The notes: generated by a model from the letters alone, not told the origin. Positions 8,579-18,464 are shown, numbered from the stretch's first letter. The stretch is DNA of 64,000 bases from Labrys sp. KNU-23 (GCF_008330945.1 NZ_CP043489.1:1488001-1552000), one strand, 5' to 3'. Made by a program: numbers and translations.

Positions 8579-9523
8579 ATGCAGCTCACCGGCATTCATC
8601 ACCTCACCGCGATCACCGCGAATGCCCCTGGCAACAAGCGCTTCTACACCGATACGCTCGGCCTGAGGTTGGTCAAGAAGACCGTCAACCAGGACGACAC
8701 CAGCGCCTATCACTTGTTCTACGCCGATGGCGAAGCCACGCCCGGCAGCGACCTCACCTTCTTCGACTGGCCGGTGGCGCCCGAACGTCGCGGCACGCAT
8801 TCGATCAGCCGCACCGGCCTGCGCGTCTCCGGCGAGGACAGCTTGAATTATTGGGCGGCCCGCCTGAAGGATCTGGGCGTGACCGCCGGCGATGTCGGCC
8901 TGATCGACGGTCGTGCCAGCCTCGAATTCGAGGATCCGGAGGGCCAGCGTTTCCGCTTGGTCGACGATGGCGGCAACGGCGCGCTGCATCCCTGGAGCCG
9001 CAGCCCCGTGCCGTCAGAACACCAGATCCGGGGTCTTGGCCCGATCACCATCTCGGTGCCGAAGAAGGAGCCCACGGATGCCATACTCACCCGCGTGCTC
9101 AACATGAAGGAGGAGCGCGACTACGCTTCGCCCGACGGCGAGGGCCGGGTGCATGTCTACCGCATGGGCGAAGGCGGTGCCGCAGCCGAGCTGCATGTCG
9201 CCGTGCAGCCGGGGCTCGGCACTGCCCGCCAGGGCGCCGGCGCCGTGCATCACGTCGCCTTCCGCACCCCGGACGTGGCGGGGATCCATGCCTGGACCGA
9301 GCGCCTCGGCCAGTTCGGCATTCCGAGCTCGGGCGAAGTGGAACGCTACTACTTCCGTTCGCTCTACTTCCGCGAGCCCGGTGGCAATCTCTTCGAGATC
9401 GCCACCGACGGTCCCGGTTTCGCCGTCGACGAGCCGCTGGAGAGCCTGGGCGAGCGCCTGTCGCTGCCGCCCTTCCTCGAAGGCCGCCGCGCCGCCATCG
9501 AAGCCGGCCTGCAGCCCCTGTAA
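8579..9523 (+). CDS. Ring-cleaving dioxygenase (VOC superfamily, MhqO/PcpA-like)
   Basis: A 314-aa protein made of two vicinal-oxygen-chelate domains. The first begins [20 protein letters not shown] (His7/His8). The second has [11 protein letters not shown] (His224/225) and [14 protein letters not shown] (Glu273). Together these supply the His-His-Glu iron site of hydroquinone-cleaving dioxygenases. In Bacillus, MhqO-type members protect against quinones. A clear Rho-independent terminator follows at 9559. The gene is divergent from a LysR regulator and close to a cupin, a VOC-hydrolase fusion and a pirin, a grouping that suggests aromatic or quinone detoxification. The exact substrate is unknown. 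Confidence 0.9.
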   Translation: MQLTGIHHLTAITANAPGNKRFYTDTLGLRLVKKTVNQDDTSAYHLFYADGEATPGSDLTFFDWPVAPERRGTHSISRTGLRVSGEDSLNYWAARLKDLGVTAGDVGLIDGRASLEFEDPEGQRFRLVDDGGNGALHPWSRSPVPSEHQIRGLGPITISVPKKEPTDAILTRVLNMKEERDYASPDGEGRVHVYRMGEGGAAAELHVAVQPGLGTARQGAGAVHHVAFRTPDVAGIHAWTERLGQFGIPSSGEVERYYFRSLYFREPGGNLFEIATDGPGFAVDEPLESLGERLSLPPFLEGRRAAIEAGLQPL

Positions 9524-9558
9524 TATCGGCCACAAACATAGTCCAACCAACGCACAGC

Positions 9559-9589
9559 CAGCGCCGGGTATCCCCCGGCGCTGTTTTTG
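9559..9589 (+). terminator. Rho-independent terminator after the dioxygenase gene
   Basis: A 10-bp GC-rich perfect stem (CAGCGCCGGG / CCCGGCGCTG) with a 5-nt loop is followed directly by TTTTTGTT. It starts 36 bp after the dioxygenase stop. Confidence 0.9.
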
Positions 9590-9697
9590 TTGGAGGCAAG
9601 CCCTGAAACCGCGCTGAGAAAGAGGCGCACAATCGTTCAAGATCGCGGCCGCGGCAGACCCCATAGATTGCGCCATTCAGGAACGGAGCAAGGCACC

Positions 9698-10069
9698 ATG
9701 GAAACCACGCCCAAAGCGATCAACTTCGCCGAGAAGATCTCAGGGATCGGCGATCTCTGGCAGCCCCGCGTCATTGCCGAGATGAACGACTACCAGTTCA
9801 AGCTGGTACGCATCGAGGGCGATTTCATCTGGCACGATCACCCCGAAACGGACGAGACCTTCATCGTCCTCAGCGGCCGCCTGCGCATCGATTTTCGCCA
9901 TGGTGCGGTTGTCATCGGCCCGGGCGAGATGGCCGTGGTGCCCAAGGGCCTGGAGCACAAGCCCTATGCAGAAAGCGAGGTCCATCTCCTGCTGATCGAA
10001 CCGCGCGGCACCCTCAACACCGGCCATGAAGGCGGCGAGCGCACGGCCCAGAACGACGTCTGGGCCTGA
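9698..10069 (+). CDS. Cupin domain protein
   Basis: A 123-aa single cupin. Motif 1 is visible as WHDHPETDETFIVLSG and motif 2 as GPGEMAVVPKGLEHKPYAE, giving the usual His/His/Glu/His metal ligands. The start at 9698 has an upstream GGAGCAAGG. The open frame continues further upstream without homology. It may be a mannose-6-phosphate-isomerase-like or quercetinase-like cupin; the substrate is unknown. It is separated from the dioxygenase by a terminator, so it has its own promoter. Confidence 0.88.
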   Translation: METTPKAINFAEKISGIGDLWQPRVIAEMNDYQFKLVRIEGDFIWHDHPETDETFIVLSGRLRIDFRHGAVVIGPGEMAVVPKGLEHKPYAESEVHLLLIEPRGTLNTGHEGGERTAQNDVWA

Positions 10070-10090
10070 GATCGCAACGGGCACTCTCCC

Positions 10091-11113
10091 TTAACTCTCG
10101 ATCACGACGTCAAGCAACTCGCCATCGAGCGAAAACTTGGTTGCGAACAATTCGTTGTCGTTGCGGGCCGGCAGGATCGAATAGTCGAGGGTCAGTGCCG
10201 CGCCGCCGCTTTTCTCGGGCGAAAGTGAAAAACATCCACGCTTGAGAACGAGTGCCGCGGCAAAGGCCTGCGGCGAGACGGCACCAGGATCGGCTGCATC
10301 GGGAAAGATCTGATCGAGAGCCCGGCGCAGGGTCGGGGTACCATAGGTGAAACGCTCCTCCAGCCATTCCATGCGCAAAGCCTCGGGAAAGCCAGACCGC
10401 ACGCCGGCATCCAGCCTGTCCAATTTCTCGACCAGGGGTACGAACGGATCCAGATGCTCCGGCTCGAAGGCAGCCATGGTTTTCTTGGTCATGAAGAGAT
10501 CGAACGGAACTTTGTGCCCGGCAACCATCGGCGTTACCAGGCGCGAAAAATCCGACAGCTTGCGTCGCCCGAAAAAGGGATGCCGATATCCCGCCTCCCA
10601 TCGAGACGGTGCGATTGAATCCGGCAGGTCGCGCATCGCCTGTTCGACCTGGTACTCGATCCCCGAGAAATTTCCGGTGGCATCGAAAAGAGCGGCGAAA
10701 ACCGGTGGCCACCAAGGGATGCCGGCAAACTCCCAGGCTGCTTGGTCAATCGCGCGATATTGCAGGGCGAAGGGCCGCTGATCATAGGGGTAAGGCGTCA
10801 GCGAGGATGGAAGCAACTCATCGTCACCGCCCATCATGGCACAGACGAGCTCGAACGCTCCTGCGGAGGGGGGCCAGGAGCAAAAATGTTCCCGAACGCG
10901 CCGGTCATTCTCTTCCAGATTGCGGCAGAAAGCTTCGAAGGCCGGCAGGCGTGGCAGGAGCGCCTCGTAATGCTCACGGGTCGGATGGCACATATACCCC
11001 GCCCTATAGGCGACGTCGGAGCGATTGGCAGGCGGATGGAAGATGAGATCCCACCCATCCGCCGTGACCTGTCCGAAATAGGCGTGCGTAGCGATTGCAT
11101 CGGGAGACTGCAT
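10091..11113 (-). CDS. Hypothetical protein, about 340 aa
   Basis: I do not recognise the family. The protein is soluble, with no signal peptide or membrane segment. The N-terminal half is rich in aromatic residues and Cys (YMCHPTREHYEALL, REHFCSWPPSAGAFELV, WWPPVFAALFDATGNF). The start at 11113 is preferred over the longer frame because AGGT lies about 8 nt upstream and the codons before it look non-coding. It is convergent with the cupin gene (21-bp gap). Codon use matches the host, so it is probably a resident gene. Confidence 0.7.
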   Translation of the reverse strand: MQSPDAIATHAYFGQVTADGWDLIFHPPANRSDVAYRAGYMCHPTREHYEALLPRLPAFEAFCRNLEENDRRVREHFCSWPPSAGAFELVCAMMGGDDELLPSSLTPYPYDQRPFALQYRAIDQAAWEFAGIPWWPPVFAALFDATGNFSGIEYQVEQAMRDLPDSIAPSRWEAGYRHPFFGRRKLSDFSRLVTPMVAGHKVPFDLFMTKKTMAAFEPEHLDPFVPLVEKLDRLDAGVRSGFPEALRMEWLEERFTYGTPTLRRALDQIFPDAADPGAVSPQAFAAALVLKRGCFSLSPEKSGGAALTLDYSILPARNDNELFATKFSLDGELLDVVIES

Positions 11114-11249
11114 GACGACCTCGAGGTGCGATCCCCGCACGGTGCCGCAACTGCGTTCGGGAGGCAATCAGGCCAGATCCGATCGCCCCGGCTTGAGCAG
11201 TTCCGTTAGATCTTTCGCCAAGAATAAGACAAGAATAAGAACAGTAGAG

Positions 11250-11579
11250 CTACGCCGTCGCCGGCGGATCCTCGCCCGGCGCCAGCGTCATCACGTCGGC
11301 CCAGTCGGGGTGCTTGCGATATTGAGCCCGCACATAGGGGCAGAGCGGCAGGATGCGAAAGCCGTCCCTGCGGGCGTCCTCCACCATATAGGCCACCAGA
11401 GCCGCGGCAGCGCCGGTGCCGCGCATCGTCTCGGGGGCACCGGTATGATCGGCACTGATCAGGCCGGCTCCGTGCCTGGTGAAGACGATCTCGGCCTCCC
11501 CTTCCACCCCGTCGATGCGCGCGACATAACGCCCACGCGGTTCGGTCAGTTCCTCACGACGAATGTCGATATCAGCCAT
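11250..11579 (-). CDS. GNAT-like N-acetyltransferase (YjdJ-type, small)
   Basis: A 109-aa protein matching the short Acetyltransf_CG/YjdJ-like family: YVARIDGVEGEAEIVF, then ISADHTGAPETMRGTGAAAALVAYMVEDARRDG with the R-G-x-G-x-A acyl-CoA loop, then LCPYVRAQYRKHPDW. The ATG overlaps the stop of the upstream VOC-hydrolase fusion gene by 8 bp, so the two are almost certainly translationally coupled. The acceptor is unknown. Confidence 0.88.
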   Translation of the reverse strand: MADIDIRREELTEPRGRYVARIDGVEGEAEIVFTRHGAGLISADHTGAPETMRGTGAAAALVAYMVEDARRDGFRILPLCPYVRAQYRKHPDWADVMTLAPGEDPPATA

Positions 11580-13131
11580 TGCGGCCTCCTTCAGTGATTT
11601 CGAACCATTGACGTGCCGCCGACCGGTCGGCGGATGACAATTCGTGGCCGGTGTCGATGCTGCGGGCGGTGACGTCGGCGCCCTGGTCCCGCAGCCAGGC
11701 CTCAAGCCGGGGCGCTTCCTGCCCGAAGGGGTCCCGAGCCCCGGTCAACATCAGGACCGATGTCCCGGCAAGATCGGCCTGCGGCAAGGCCGCGAGCACC
11801 GGCATCGCCCGCAGCAGAACGGCGCGCGTGATGATGCCGGGATGCAGCCCCATCACGGCGGCGATGAAATTGGCGCCGTTTGAATAGCCCAGAAAGGTCA
11901 GACGGGTGGGGTCGAGTCCATAGCCTGCAACGGCTCCCTCAATGAAAGCCGCGAAGGCTTTCGCCTCGAAGGCGATGTCGGCCTGATCGAACTCCGTCAT
12001 CCCCATGCGCCGGAACCAGCGCAGCACGCCTTCCTCATGGCTGCGCCCACGCACGCCCAGCAAGGTCGCATGGGGCGCGATCTGTCGGGCGAGCGGCATC
12101 AGATCGGCCTCGTTCCCGCCGGTTCCGTGCAACAGAACCAATGTGCTGCCGTCGGGCTGGTCCGGCGTATGGAACCGATGCACGAAAGGCAGATCCCGGT
12201 GCGGCAGGCGCGGCTCTCCGGGCAGGGAGAATTGTGGCAGCATGGCCTTCAGCTCCTCCGCACGCCCGGCATCGCCGGGCGGCACGAACAGGCGCTCGCC
12301 GAGACGATCGGCTTCCTCGTCGATGGCAAAACCCGGACCATCCGTCGCCACTTCGATCAAGGTGCCGCCTGGCTCCCGTACATAAAGCGAGGTGAAGTAG
12401 TTGCGATCGTGGAAGTTGGTCGGCGACGAATTGAGACGCGACAGCGCAGCCTCATGCTTGCGCACCTCAGCCACATCCGCCGCACGAAAGGCGACATGAT
12501 CGGCCGTGCCGGTGCCGGGAACGCCCGGCACGTAGCCGGAGGCGTCGCGGATATCGACGACATCCGTATCCGACAGCAGACGCTGGACATTGCCCTCGCG
12601 CGACCCGGGCCGGTAGCCGAAACGCGCGATGAAGGCCGCCGTTTCCTCCGGCTGGTCCGTCAGCAGGGTCACCGCGCGCAGGCGCCGCGGCGCGGTCGCC
12701 TCATCGCCCCAGGGCGCGGTTGATGGCAGGTCGGCGCCGACCAGCTTGACGATGACGCCATCGGGATCCTTGAGCCGCAGCACGGATTCGCCGAATTCCT
12801 GCGATGGCCCCGTCATCGGCACGCTATGGCTGAGAGCTCGCGTCATCCAGTCGCCGATGCTGGCCAAAGGCACCGCAAAGGCGATCTCGGAAACCTGGCC
12901 ATTGCCGACACGGCCGGGGGCACCGTCCTCCCAGACGAGGAAGGTGACGATGGAGCCGGGCGAGCCAAGACGATCGCCATAGAAGAGATGGAGTTGCTGG
13001 GCATCTTCGTAGCCGCCCGTACGCTTGACCAGGCGCAGGCCGAGGAAGCCGACATAGAAATCGACATTCGCCTGCACGTTGCGCGTCATCAAGGTGACGT
13101 GGTGGATCCCGCTCGCGGCCATTGCCGTCAT
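11572..13131 (-). CDS. Fusion of ring-cleaving-dioxygenase-type VOC protein and alpha/beta hydrolase
   Basis: A 519-aa protein. Residues ~1-305 are a two-domain VOC dioxygenase paralogous to the protein at 8579 (GIHHVTLMTRNVQANVDFY; TADHVAFRAADVAE; GGTLIEVATDGPGF). Residues ~310-519 are a phospholipase/carboxylesterase-type hydrolase with an oxyanion loop LLHGTGGNE, nucleophile elbow GYSNG (Ser ~417), Asp ~467 (TGARDPF) and His ~496 (DTGHE). The start at 13131 gives MTAMAASG; 13122 is the alternative. In Bacillus the separate MhqO dioxygenase and MhqD hydrolase are co-regulated by MhqR; here the same two activities appear in one chain. It overlaps the downstream GNAT gene by 8 bp. Cytoplasmic. 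Confidence 0.88.
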   Translation of the reverse strand: MTAMAASGIHHVTLMTRNVQANVDFYVGFLGLRLVKRTGGYEDAQQLHLFYGDRLGSPGSIVTFLVWEDGAPGRVGNGQVSEIAFAVPLASIGDWMTRALSHSVPMTGPSQEFGESVLRLKDPDGVIVKLVGADLPSTAPWGDEATAPRRLRAVTLLTDQPEETAAFIARFGYRPGSREGNVQRLLSDTDVVDIRDASGYVPGVPGTGTADHVAFRAADVAEVRKHEAALSRLNSSPTNFHDRNYFTSLYVREPGGTLIEVATDGPGFAIDEEADRLGERLFVPPGDAGRAEELKAMLPQFSLPGEPRLPHRDLPFVHRFHTPDQPDGSTLVLLHGTGGNEADLMPLARQIAPHATLLGVRGRSHEEGVLRWFRRMGMTEFDQADIAFEAKAFAAFIEGAVAGYGLDPTRLTFLGYSNGANFIAAVMGLHPGIITRAVLLRAMPVLAALPQADLAGTSVLMLTGARDPFGQEAPRLEAWLRDQGADVTARSIDTGHELSSADRSAARQWFEITEGGRNG

Positions 13132-13350
13132 ATTGCTACCCGTCTCTCTCCTGTCGATGTCGTCCAAACTCGCATGATCGTCTGCGTTCGTCCAAGTCAC
13201 GGACGTCGAAATCAGCGTTCTCGATTGTCGAACGGCAAAAGGGTTTTGGGCGACCAGTTCCCGACCTATGCTGAGCCATGGGCCGCCTGAGCAAAGTTTG
13301 AGATCTTGCGGCCGACAACGTCCGAAGCACCAAGTGGACTGGAGGATCGA

Positions 13351-14286
13351 ATGAGCTGGAACCCCGCCCTGACACCCGGCTGCCCCGATGCGATCGGCAT
13401 CGACGCGATCGAAACCCTGATCGTACCGCGTTCGCGCGATCTTGGCGGCTTCGAAGTTCGCCGCGCCTTGCCTGCCCCCAAGCGCCAGATGGTCGGCCCT
13501 TTCATCTTCTTCGACCAGGCGGGGCCCGCCGAATTCCTGACCGGCCAGGGCGTCGATGTCCGTCCGCATCCCCATATCGGCCTGGGTACCGTCACCTATC
13601 TCTATCGCGGCGATTTCCACCATCGCGACAGCCTGGGCACCGACCAGGTCATCCGGCCCGGCGCCCTCAATTGGATGGTGGCCGGGCGCGGCGTCACCCA
13701 TTCGGAGCGGACCTCGGCGCAAGCCCGCCAAGGCCCCAACAGCCTGTTCGGCATCCAGACCTGGATCGCCCTGCCGGAAACGCATGAAGACATGGCGCCG
13801 ATGTTCGAACATCACGGCAAGGAGGCCCTGCCAGTGATCGAGAGCGACGGCGTCAGCGTGACGCTCATCCTCGGCAATGCCTATGGCGAGAAGGCGCCGG
13901 CGACCATGTTTTCCGAAACCTTCTATGGCGACGTCGTGCTGGCCCCCCATGCCAGGCTGCCCATGCCTGATAATCATGAGGATCGCGGCCTCTATATCAC
14001 CCAAGGCTCCGTCACCATCGCGGGCCAGGACTTCGCGGCCGGGCAGATGATGGTCTTCCGCCCTGGCGACGCCATCACCGTGGCAGCCGGCGACCAGGGC
14101 GCCCGCCTGATGATCCTGGGCGGCGCCACCCTTGGCGGGCCGCGTTACATCTGGTGGAACTTCGTCGCCTCTTCGAAAGAACGCATCGAAGAGGCCAAGG
14201 CCCAGTGGCAGGCGCAGAACTGGGGCCAAGGTCTGTTCGACCTGCCGCCGGATGATCGCGCCGAACACATTCCTCTACCGGATTGA
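13351..14286 (+). CDS. Pirin family protein
   Basis: A 311-aa bicupin. The pirin signature is clear: FIFFDQAGPAEF, VRPHPHIGLGTVTYLYRG, HHRDSLG, ALNWMVAGRGVTHSERT, which supply the N-terminal metal site (His-His-His-Glu). Pirins bind Fe(II) and some have quercetinase activity. The start has GGAGG 7 nt upstream. It is divergent from the VOC-hydrolase gene, sharing a 219-bp promoter region, which ties it to the same stress cluster. Confidence 0.92.
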   Translation: MSWNPALTPGCPDAIGIDAIETLIVPRSRDLGGFEVRRALPAPKRQMVGPFIFFDQAGPAEFLTGQGVDVRPHPHIGLGTVTYLYRGDFHHRDSLGTDQVIRPGALNWMVAGRGVTHSERTSAQARQGPNSLFGIQTWIALPETHEDMAPMFEHHGKEALPVIESDGVSVTLILGNAYGEKAPATMFSETFYGDVVLAPHARLPMPDNHEDRGLYITQGSVTIAGQDFAAGQMMVFRPGDAITVAAGDQGARLMILGGATLGGPRYIWWNFVASSKERIEEAKAQWQAQNWGQGLFDLPPDDRAEHIPLPD

Positions 14287-14543
14287 GGCCAATAGCGGCG
14301 TTCATTCTCCAAGCGAGCAGTTTGCGACGAACTTTCTTCATCATATGGAGGAGGTTCGTCACATTTTGGGGATGACATTGCGCAAGATTCTTCATACAAC
14401 TTCACCTTGCGCGTGACCTTGCCCATTGACTCAGTTTGTGGAAATGCGCAACAAAATGAAGGGCGCCCTCGTGACGTGGCTCGGGCGCTTATCCCGTCGC
14501 CACGCGGGCAAAAAGAAAAAAGCCATTTCCAGGGAGAAACCAG

Positions 14544-15977
14544 ATGTACAGGAAGATAGGAGCCGGCCTCGCCGCACTGACGGTCAGCGTCCTGCTCGCC
14601 ACCACCTCCGCCTATGCCGATTTCTGGTCCGACGCATCCAAGGACCTCCAGGGCGTCACCATCCACGGCATTTCCGAGAGCACGCCGCCCTCCAACTATG
14701 TCAAGAACGTCCTGGGCCCCGCCTTCACCAAGGCCACGGGCATCAAGGTGGAGTTCGAAGCCACCTCTTGGGACCAGATGTACGACAAGGCGATCAAGGA
14801 CATGGAGGCCAAGACCGGCGTCTATGACTTCGTCTATATCGAGCAGGACATCATCTACAGTTACCTCGCCCGCAACTTCCTGGTCGACATCACCAAGACG
14901 CTCGCCGACAAGCCGGCGCTGAAGGCACCCGACTACGATCCCGCCAAGTTCACCACCTTCGCCAACTACTTCAAGGACGACAAGGGTGACCTCTATGGCG
15001 TGCCGATGGAGGCCTTCATCAAGATCTACCTCTATCGCAAGGATCTGTTCGACGATCCGGCGGTGAAGGAAGCCTATAAGAAGAAAACCGGCAAGGATCT
15101 CGCTCCCGCCAAGACCCATGAGGACTACAAGGCCATTGCCGATTTCTTCACCGAATGGGGCAAGGACAAGGGCGAGGAATTGTGGGGCTCGACGGTGCAG
15201 GCCAATACCGGCCATCCCGCCTCCTGGTACGAATTCTTCGAAAGCGTCGCACCGACCTTCGGCGTCTATAATTGGGGCATCGACGCCTCCAAGAACTATG
15301 CCGCCACGGTCGCCAATGGCGGCACGATGAACAGCCCCGAGGCCAAGAAGGCGCTGGAATACTGGCTGAGCCTGCTGCCGGACGCTCCGCCCGAATCCAC
15401 CGCCAGCACCTGGGACGAAGTCGCGGCGACCTTCGCGGCCGGCCGCGCGGCCCAGGGCCTGGTCTATGGCGAGAATGCTGCATGGATCGCCACCGATGCC
15501 GCCAAGTCCAAGGTGGTGGGCAAGGTCGGCGTCGCCCTGCCTCCGACCTCTCCGGGGGTGATCGAAGCCGCCGAAGCCGGCAAGGGCTATATCGGCTATT
15601 ATGACGGCGGCGCCTTCGGTGTCTCCTATGCCTCCAAGAACAAGGAGGCAGCCCTGCTCTTCCTGCAATATATCGCCCAGGAGAGCGTCCAGGCCGATTG
15701 GGCCGTCGCCGGCTCGCGCATCACCCACAACTCCACCTATGACGATCCCAAGGTGAAGGCCCAGGACGAGAAGACCAACGGCTACTATTCGCTGATGAAG
15801 AAGGACGGCAAGCTCTTCGCCGGCGCACCGCCCTACCCCTTCCATGCCCAGGTGCGCGAAGCGACCGCCTCCATCTTCTACAAGGCGATCACGGGCGATC
15901 TCTCGGCGTCCGACGCCCTCGACCAGATGGCGGCCACGACGGAGGCCGAACTCAAGAAGCTGGGCTATCGCAAGTAA
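14544..15977 (+). CDS. ABC transporter extracellular solute-binding protein (carbohydrate/polyol type)
   Basis: A 477-aa periplasmic protein with a 25-residue signal peptide (cut after TSAYA). The fold is a family 1 solute-binding protein ([71 protein letters not shown]). It starts with AGGGAG 8 nt upstream of ATG and is followed by two permease genes and a DUF2160-like gene. The substrate is probably a sugar or polyol; DUF2160 links it to glycerol-type importers, and the SDR and transketolase downstream suggest a metabolite that enters the pentose phosphate pathway. Confidence 0.92.
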   Translation: MYRKIGAGLAALTVSVLLATTSAYADFWSDASKDLQGVTIHGISESTPPSNYVKNVLGPAFTKATGIKVEFEATSWDQMYDKAIKDMEAKTGVYDFVYIEQDIIYSYLARNFLVDITKTLADKPALKAPDYDPAKFTTFANYFKDDKGDLYGVPMEAFIKIYLYRKDLFDDPAVKEAYKKKTGKDLAPAKTHEDYKAIADFFTEWGKDKGEELWGSTVQANTGHPASWYEFFESVAPTFGVYNWGIDASKNYAATVANGGTMNSPEAKKALEYWLSLLPDAPPESTASTWDEVAATFAAGRAAQGLVYGENAAWIATDAAKSKVVGKVGVALPPTSPGVIEAAEAGKGYIGYYDGGAFGVSYASKNKEAALLFLQYIAQESVQADWAVAGSRITHNSTYDDPKVKAQDEKTNGYYSLMKKDGKLFAGAPPYPFHAQVREATASIFYKAITGDLSASDALDQMAATTEAELKKLGYRK

Positions 15978-15983
15978 GAACGC

Positions 15984-16094
15984 CGGCCTTTGTCATGCCC
16001 GGGCTTGACCCGGGCATCCAGGCGCCTTCGCCAGCCGCGGACTGGCCAGGTGCGGACTGGATTGCCGGGTCAAGCCCGGCAATGACGAAGGCCG
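15984..16094. repeat. Imperfect 37-bp inverted repeat (REP-like) after the binding-protein gene
   Basis: Arms 15984-16020 and 16058-16094 pair with a few mismatches around a 37-nt loop. The arm core (CCGGGCTTGACCCGG) is itself palindromic. It lies just 6 bp after the binding-protein stop, where such elements often stabilise the 3' end of the abundant binding-protein message relative to permease mRNA. Similar elements are common in alphaproteobacterial genomes. Confidence 0.75.
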
Positions 16095-16102
16095 CGTCGA
16101 TC

Positions 16103-16203
16103 CAAAGCGGGCTGCGATTTGAATGACTCCCTTCAGATCGCAAAAACACGTTGGATCAAAGAGTTGGAGCAGGTGAGCGTTCACGCGTGAACGCGATTTG
16201 CTC
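16103..16203 (-). repeat. Dispersed two-hairpin intergenic repeat, copy 1 of 6
   Basis: On the minus strand this copy reads GAGCAAAtcGCGTTCACGCGTGAACGC, then a GACGCGTC-like linker, then TTTGCGAT...ATCGCA. The same two-module layout recurs at 26188, 27466, 34334, 40370 and 61684, always between genes. Confidence 0.7.
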
Positions 16204-16261
16204 GAGGTGCCGTAGCTTTCGAGATCGGCATCCCTCTTGCCTCGCGGGTGAAGGAATCCCC

Positions 16262-17143
16262 ATGCGATCGTCGACAACCGGCTGGCTGCTGCTGGCACCC
16301 ACCCTGTTCATCCTCGCTCTGTTCGGTATCGTGCCGTTCATCTACGTGATGGTGGTCTCCTTCACGCAGTGGAACAGCTTCGCCTCCGATCCGACCATGC
16401 ATTTCAATGGGCTCGACAATTTTCGCGCCCTGGTCTTCGACACCGACTTTCTCAAGTCGATTTGGGGCACGTTGAAATTCGGCTTCTTCGCCGTGGTCAG
16501 CGAGATCGTGCTCGGCTATTTCCTCGCCCAGCTCTTCATGCGCGACTTTCCGGGCAAGGGCTTCTTCCGCACCATCCATACCCTGCCGCTGGTGATTGCG
16601 CCCATTGCCGTCGGCGCGATCTGGCGCCTGCTGCTGACGCCGGGCCTCGGCCCGGTGCCGAGCTATCTGCGCAGTTGGTTCGGCTACGACCTCAATATCA
16701 GCCGCTTCTCCGACCAGGCCTTCACGGCCGTGGTGATCATGGACATCTGGCACTGGACGCCGCTGGTGACGCTGACTTTACTCGCGGCCCTTTCCTCCCT
16801 GCCCAAGGACCCTTTCGAGCAGGCGCAGATCGACGGGGCCAGCCGCTTCCAGATTTTCTGGCACATCACCCTGCCGATGCTGAAGCCGGCCATCCTCGCC
16901 ACCGTGTTCATCCGCCTGATGGACGCGTTGCGCACCTTCGACGAGATCTTCATGCTGACCTCGGGCGGCCCGGGCGACGCCACCCGCTTCGTCGGCCTCT
17001 ACATCTACCGCGTAGTGTTTCCCAAGAAGGATTACGGCTATGGCGGCGCCATGTCCGTGCTGGTGCTCTACCTCACCATCGTGATGTGCTGGCTGCTCTA
17101 TTCGGCCCTCGTAGCCCGGCGCGACCTCAGGAGGCCCGAGTGA
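16262..17143 (+). CDS. ABC transporter permease (MalF/UgpA type)
   Basis: A 293-aa inner-membrane protein with six predicted membrane helices. The EAA loop is visible near the C-terminal third as [24 protein letters not shown]. The start ATG at 16262 has GAAGGA upstream; an in-frame extension back to 16151 overlaps a repeat and is rejected. Its stop overlaps the next start (TGATG). It forms the heterodimeric translocation pore with the next gene product. Confidence 0.93.
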   Translation: MRSSTTGWLLLAPTLFILALFGIVPFIYVMVVSFTQWNSFASDPTMHFNGLDNFRALVFDTDFLKSIWGTLKFGFFAVVSEIVLGYFLAQLFMRDFPGKGFFRTIHTLPLVIAPIAVGAIWRLLLTPGLGPVPSYLRSWFGYDLNISRFSDQAFTAVVIMDIWHWTPLVTLTLLAALSSLPKDPFEQAQIDGASRFQIFWHITLPMLKPAILATVFIRLMDALRTFDEIFMLTSGGPGDATRFVGLYIYRVVFPKKDYGYGGAMSVLVLYLTIVMCWLLYSALVARRDLRRPE

Positions 17144-17979
17144 TGCGCAAGCCCAATGTCTTCGTAAGCCTGCTGCTCTGGATCGCGCTCAGCCTGATTA
17201 CGCTGGCGCCGATCTACTGGCTGTTCGTCGTCTCCGCCAAGAGCCGTGTCGAGCTCTTCGGCAGGCCGAGCTTCCTGTTGACCTCGTTCTTTCCGGACAA
17301 TTACGCCAACGCCCTGACCGACCCGAACCTGCAGAAATACATGCTGAATTCGGTCATCGTCGCCACTTCCAACGCGCTGCTGGTGACCCTGCTCGGCTTC
17401 CTCGCCACCTATGCGCTGACGCGCTACAAGCTGGTCGGCAAGGAGAACGTCTTTTTCTGGACCATCACCAACCGCATGGCACCGCCGGCGGTGTTCCTGC
17501 TGCCCCTGTTCCTGCTCTATACGCAGGTCTTCGCCATCGGCGACTGGAAGCTGTACGACACCCGCATCGGCCTCATCCTGCTCTATTGCGTGTTCAACCT
17601 GCCCTTCGCGGTATGGACACTGCGCCCGGTGCTCGACGCCATTCCGCAGGAGCTCGACGAGGCCGCCACCATCGATGGCGCCTCGACCTTCCAGCTCCTG
17701 ACCAAGGTGATCTATCCGCTGGCCCGGCCGGGCCTCGCCGTCACCATGATCCTCACCTGGATCTTCGCCTGGAACGAATATTTGCTGGCGGCCACCCTCA
17801 CCAGCGTGGAGGCACGCACCATCACCACGCTGCTTGCCGAATATGTCTCGGTCACCGGTACCAACTGGGGCCAGCTCGCCGCAACCGCCATGCTGACGCT
17901 GGTCCCGGCCCTGGTGATTCTAGGCGCGGTGCAGCGCCATATCGTCGCCGGCCTGACCTTCGGCGCCGTGAAGGGATGA
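17143..17979 (+). CDS. ABC transporter permease (MalG/UgpE type)
   Basis: A 278-aa inner-membrane protein with six hydrophobic segments and an EAA loop [27 protein letters not shown]. Its start overlaps the stop of the first permease by one base, indicating coupled translation. No ATP-binding subunit gene follows or precedes it in this window, so it must use an ATPase encoded elsewhere. Confidence 0.93.
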   Translation: MRKPNVFVSLLLWIALSLITLAPIYWLFVVSAKSRVELFGRPSFLLTSFFPDNYANALTDPNLQKYMLNSVIVATSNALLVTLLGFLATYALTRYKLVGKENVFFWTITNRMAPPAVFLLPLFLLYTQVFAIGDWKLYDTRIGLILLYCVFNLPFAVWTLRPVLDAIPQELDEAATIDGASTFQLLTKVIYPLARPGLAVTMILTWIFAWNEYLLAATLTSVEARTITTLLAEYVSVTGTNWGQLAATAMLTLVPALVILGAVQRHIVAGLTFGAVKG

Positions 17980-17983
17980 GGCC

Positions 17984-18217
17984 ATGAACCAGTTCGCCAA
18001 TCTCGACCAGCAGGACGACGAAACCAAAAAGGCCAAGGCCGAGAAGACGGGCTTCCTGCCGATCCACACCAACGGCTTCGATCGCGGCTTCATCGCCGTG
18101 GTCCTGCTGATCGCCATCCACCTGTTCTGGATGCGCTTTGTCGAGCAGTCCCTGTCGATCTACTTCGCCACCGCGATCTCGCTGGTGCTTGGCTATGTGA
18201 TCATCAAGAAGGGGTGA
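17984..18217 (+). CDS. Small membrane protein, DUF2160-like
   Basis: A 77-aa protein starting 5 bp after the second permease. The sequence GFLPIHTNGFDRGFIAVVLLIAIHLFWMRF matches the pattern I recall for the second half of DUF2160 proteins (GFLPIATTRGDRLFIG....IHLAWLG), which are encoded in glycerol ABC importer operons. Here the usual first membrane helix is replaced by a charged ~25-residue N-terminus, leaving two hydrophobic segments. The role is unknown; it is presumably an accessory subunit of the importer. Confidence 0.75.
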   Translation: MNQFANLDQQDDETKKAKAEKTGFLPIHTNGFDRGFIAVVLLIAIHLFWMRFVEQSLSIYFATAISLVLGYVIIKKG

Positions 18218-18245
18218 TACCGCCGGCTGCGATGCTCGGCCCTGG

Positions 18246-18332
18246 CGTCATTGCGAGCGCAGCGAAGCAATCCAGGAGCCGTCGCCGCCGCGTTTTCCGA
18301 CCCTGGATTGCTTCGCTGCGCTCGCAATGACG
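18246..18332. repeat. Perfect 31-bp inverted repeat, REP-like
   Basis: Arms 18246-18276 and 18302-18332 are exact reverse complements with a 25-nt loop. The core TTGCGAGCGCAGCGAAGCAA is a very common intergenic repeat in Bradyrhizobium-like genomes. It lies between the importer operon and the SDR gene and could terminate the operon. Confidence 0.85.
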
Positions 18333-18464
18333 GTGTTTGATCAGTCAAGCATCAAGAGCGTTAGGTGCCCCTTGTCGAGGCGCAAACCCAAGGTAGCTCT
18401 TGCGCTTCAGCGCCCTCCCATTATTGTCATACAAAAGACGACATGGAATGGATGGGAGCGGAAA

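Noticed and set aside
13132-14268. A long N-terminal extension of the VOC-hydrolase frame
   Set aside because: It is antisense to the pirin gene and shows no homology; the real start is near 13131.
14145-15845. A 566-codon minus-strand frame across the solute-binding protein gene
   Set aside because: Antisense shadow of an unambiguous binding-protein gene.
18424-18434. TTGTCATACAA upstream of the SDR gene as a GntR operator
   Set aside because: A short partial dyad; a convincing second copy was not found at the importer or transketolase promoters.
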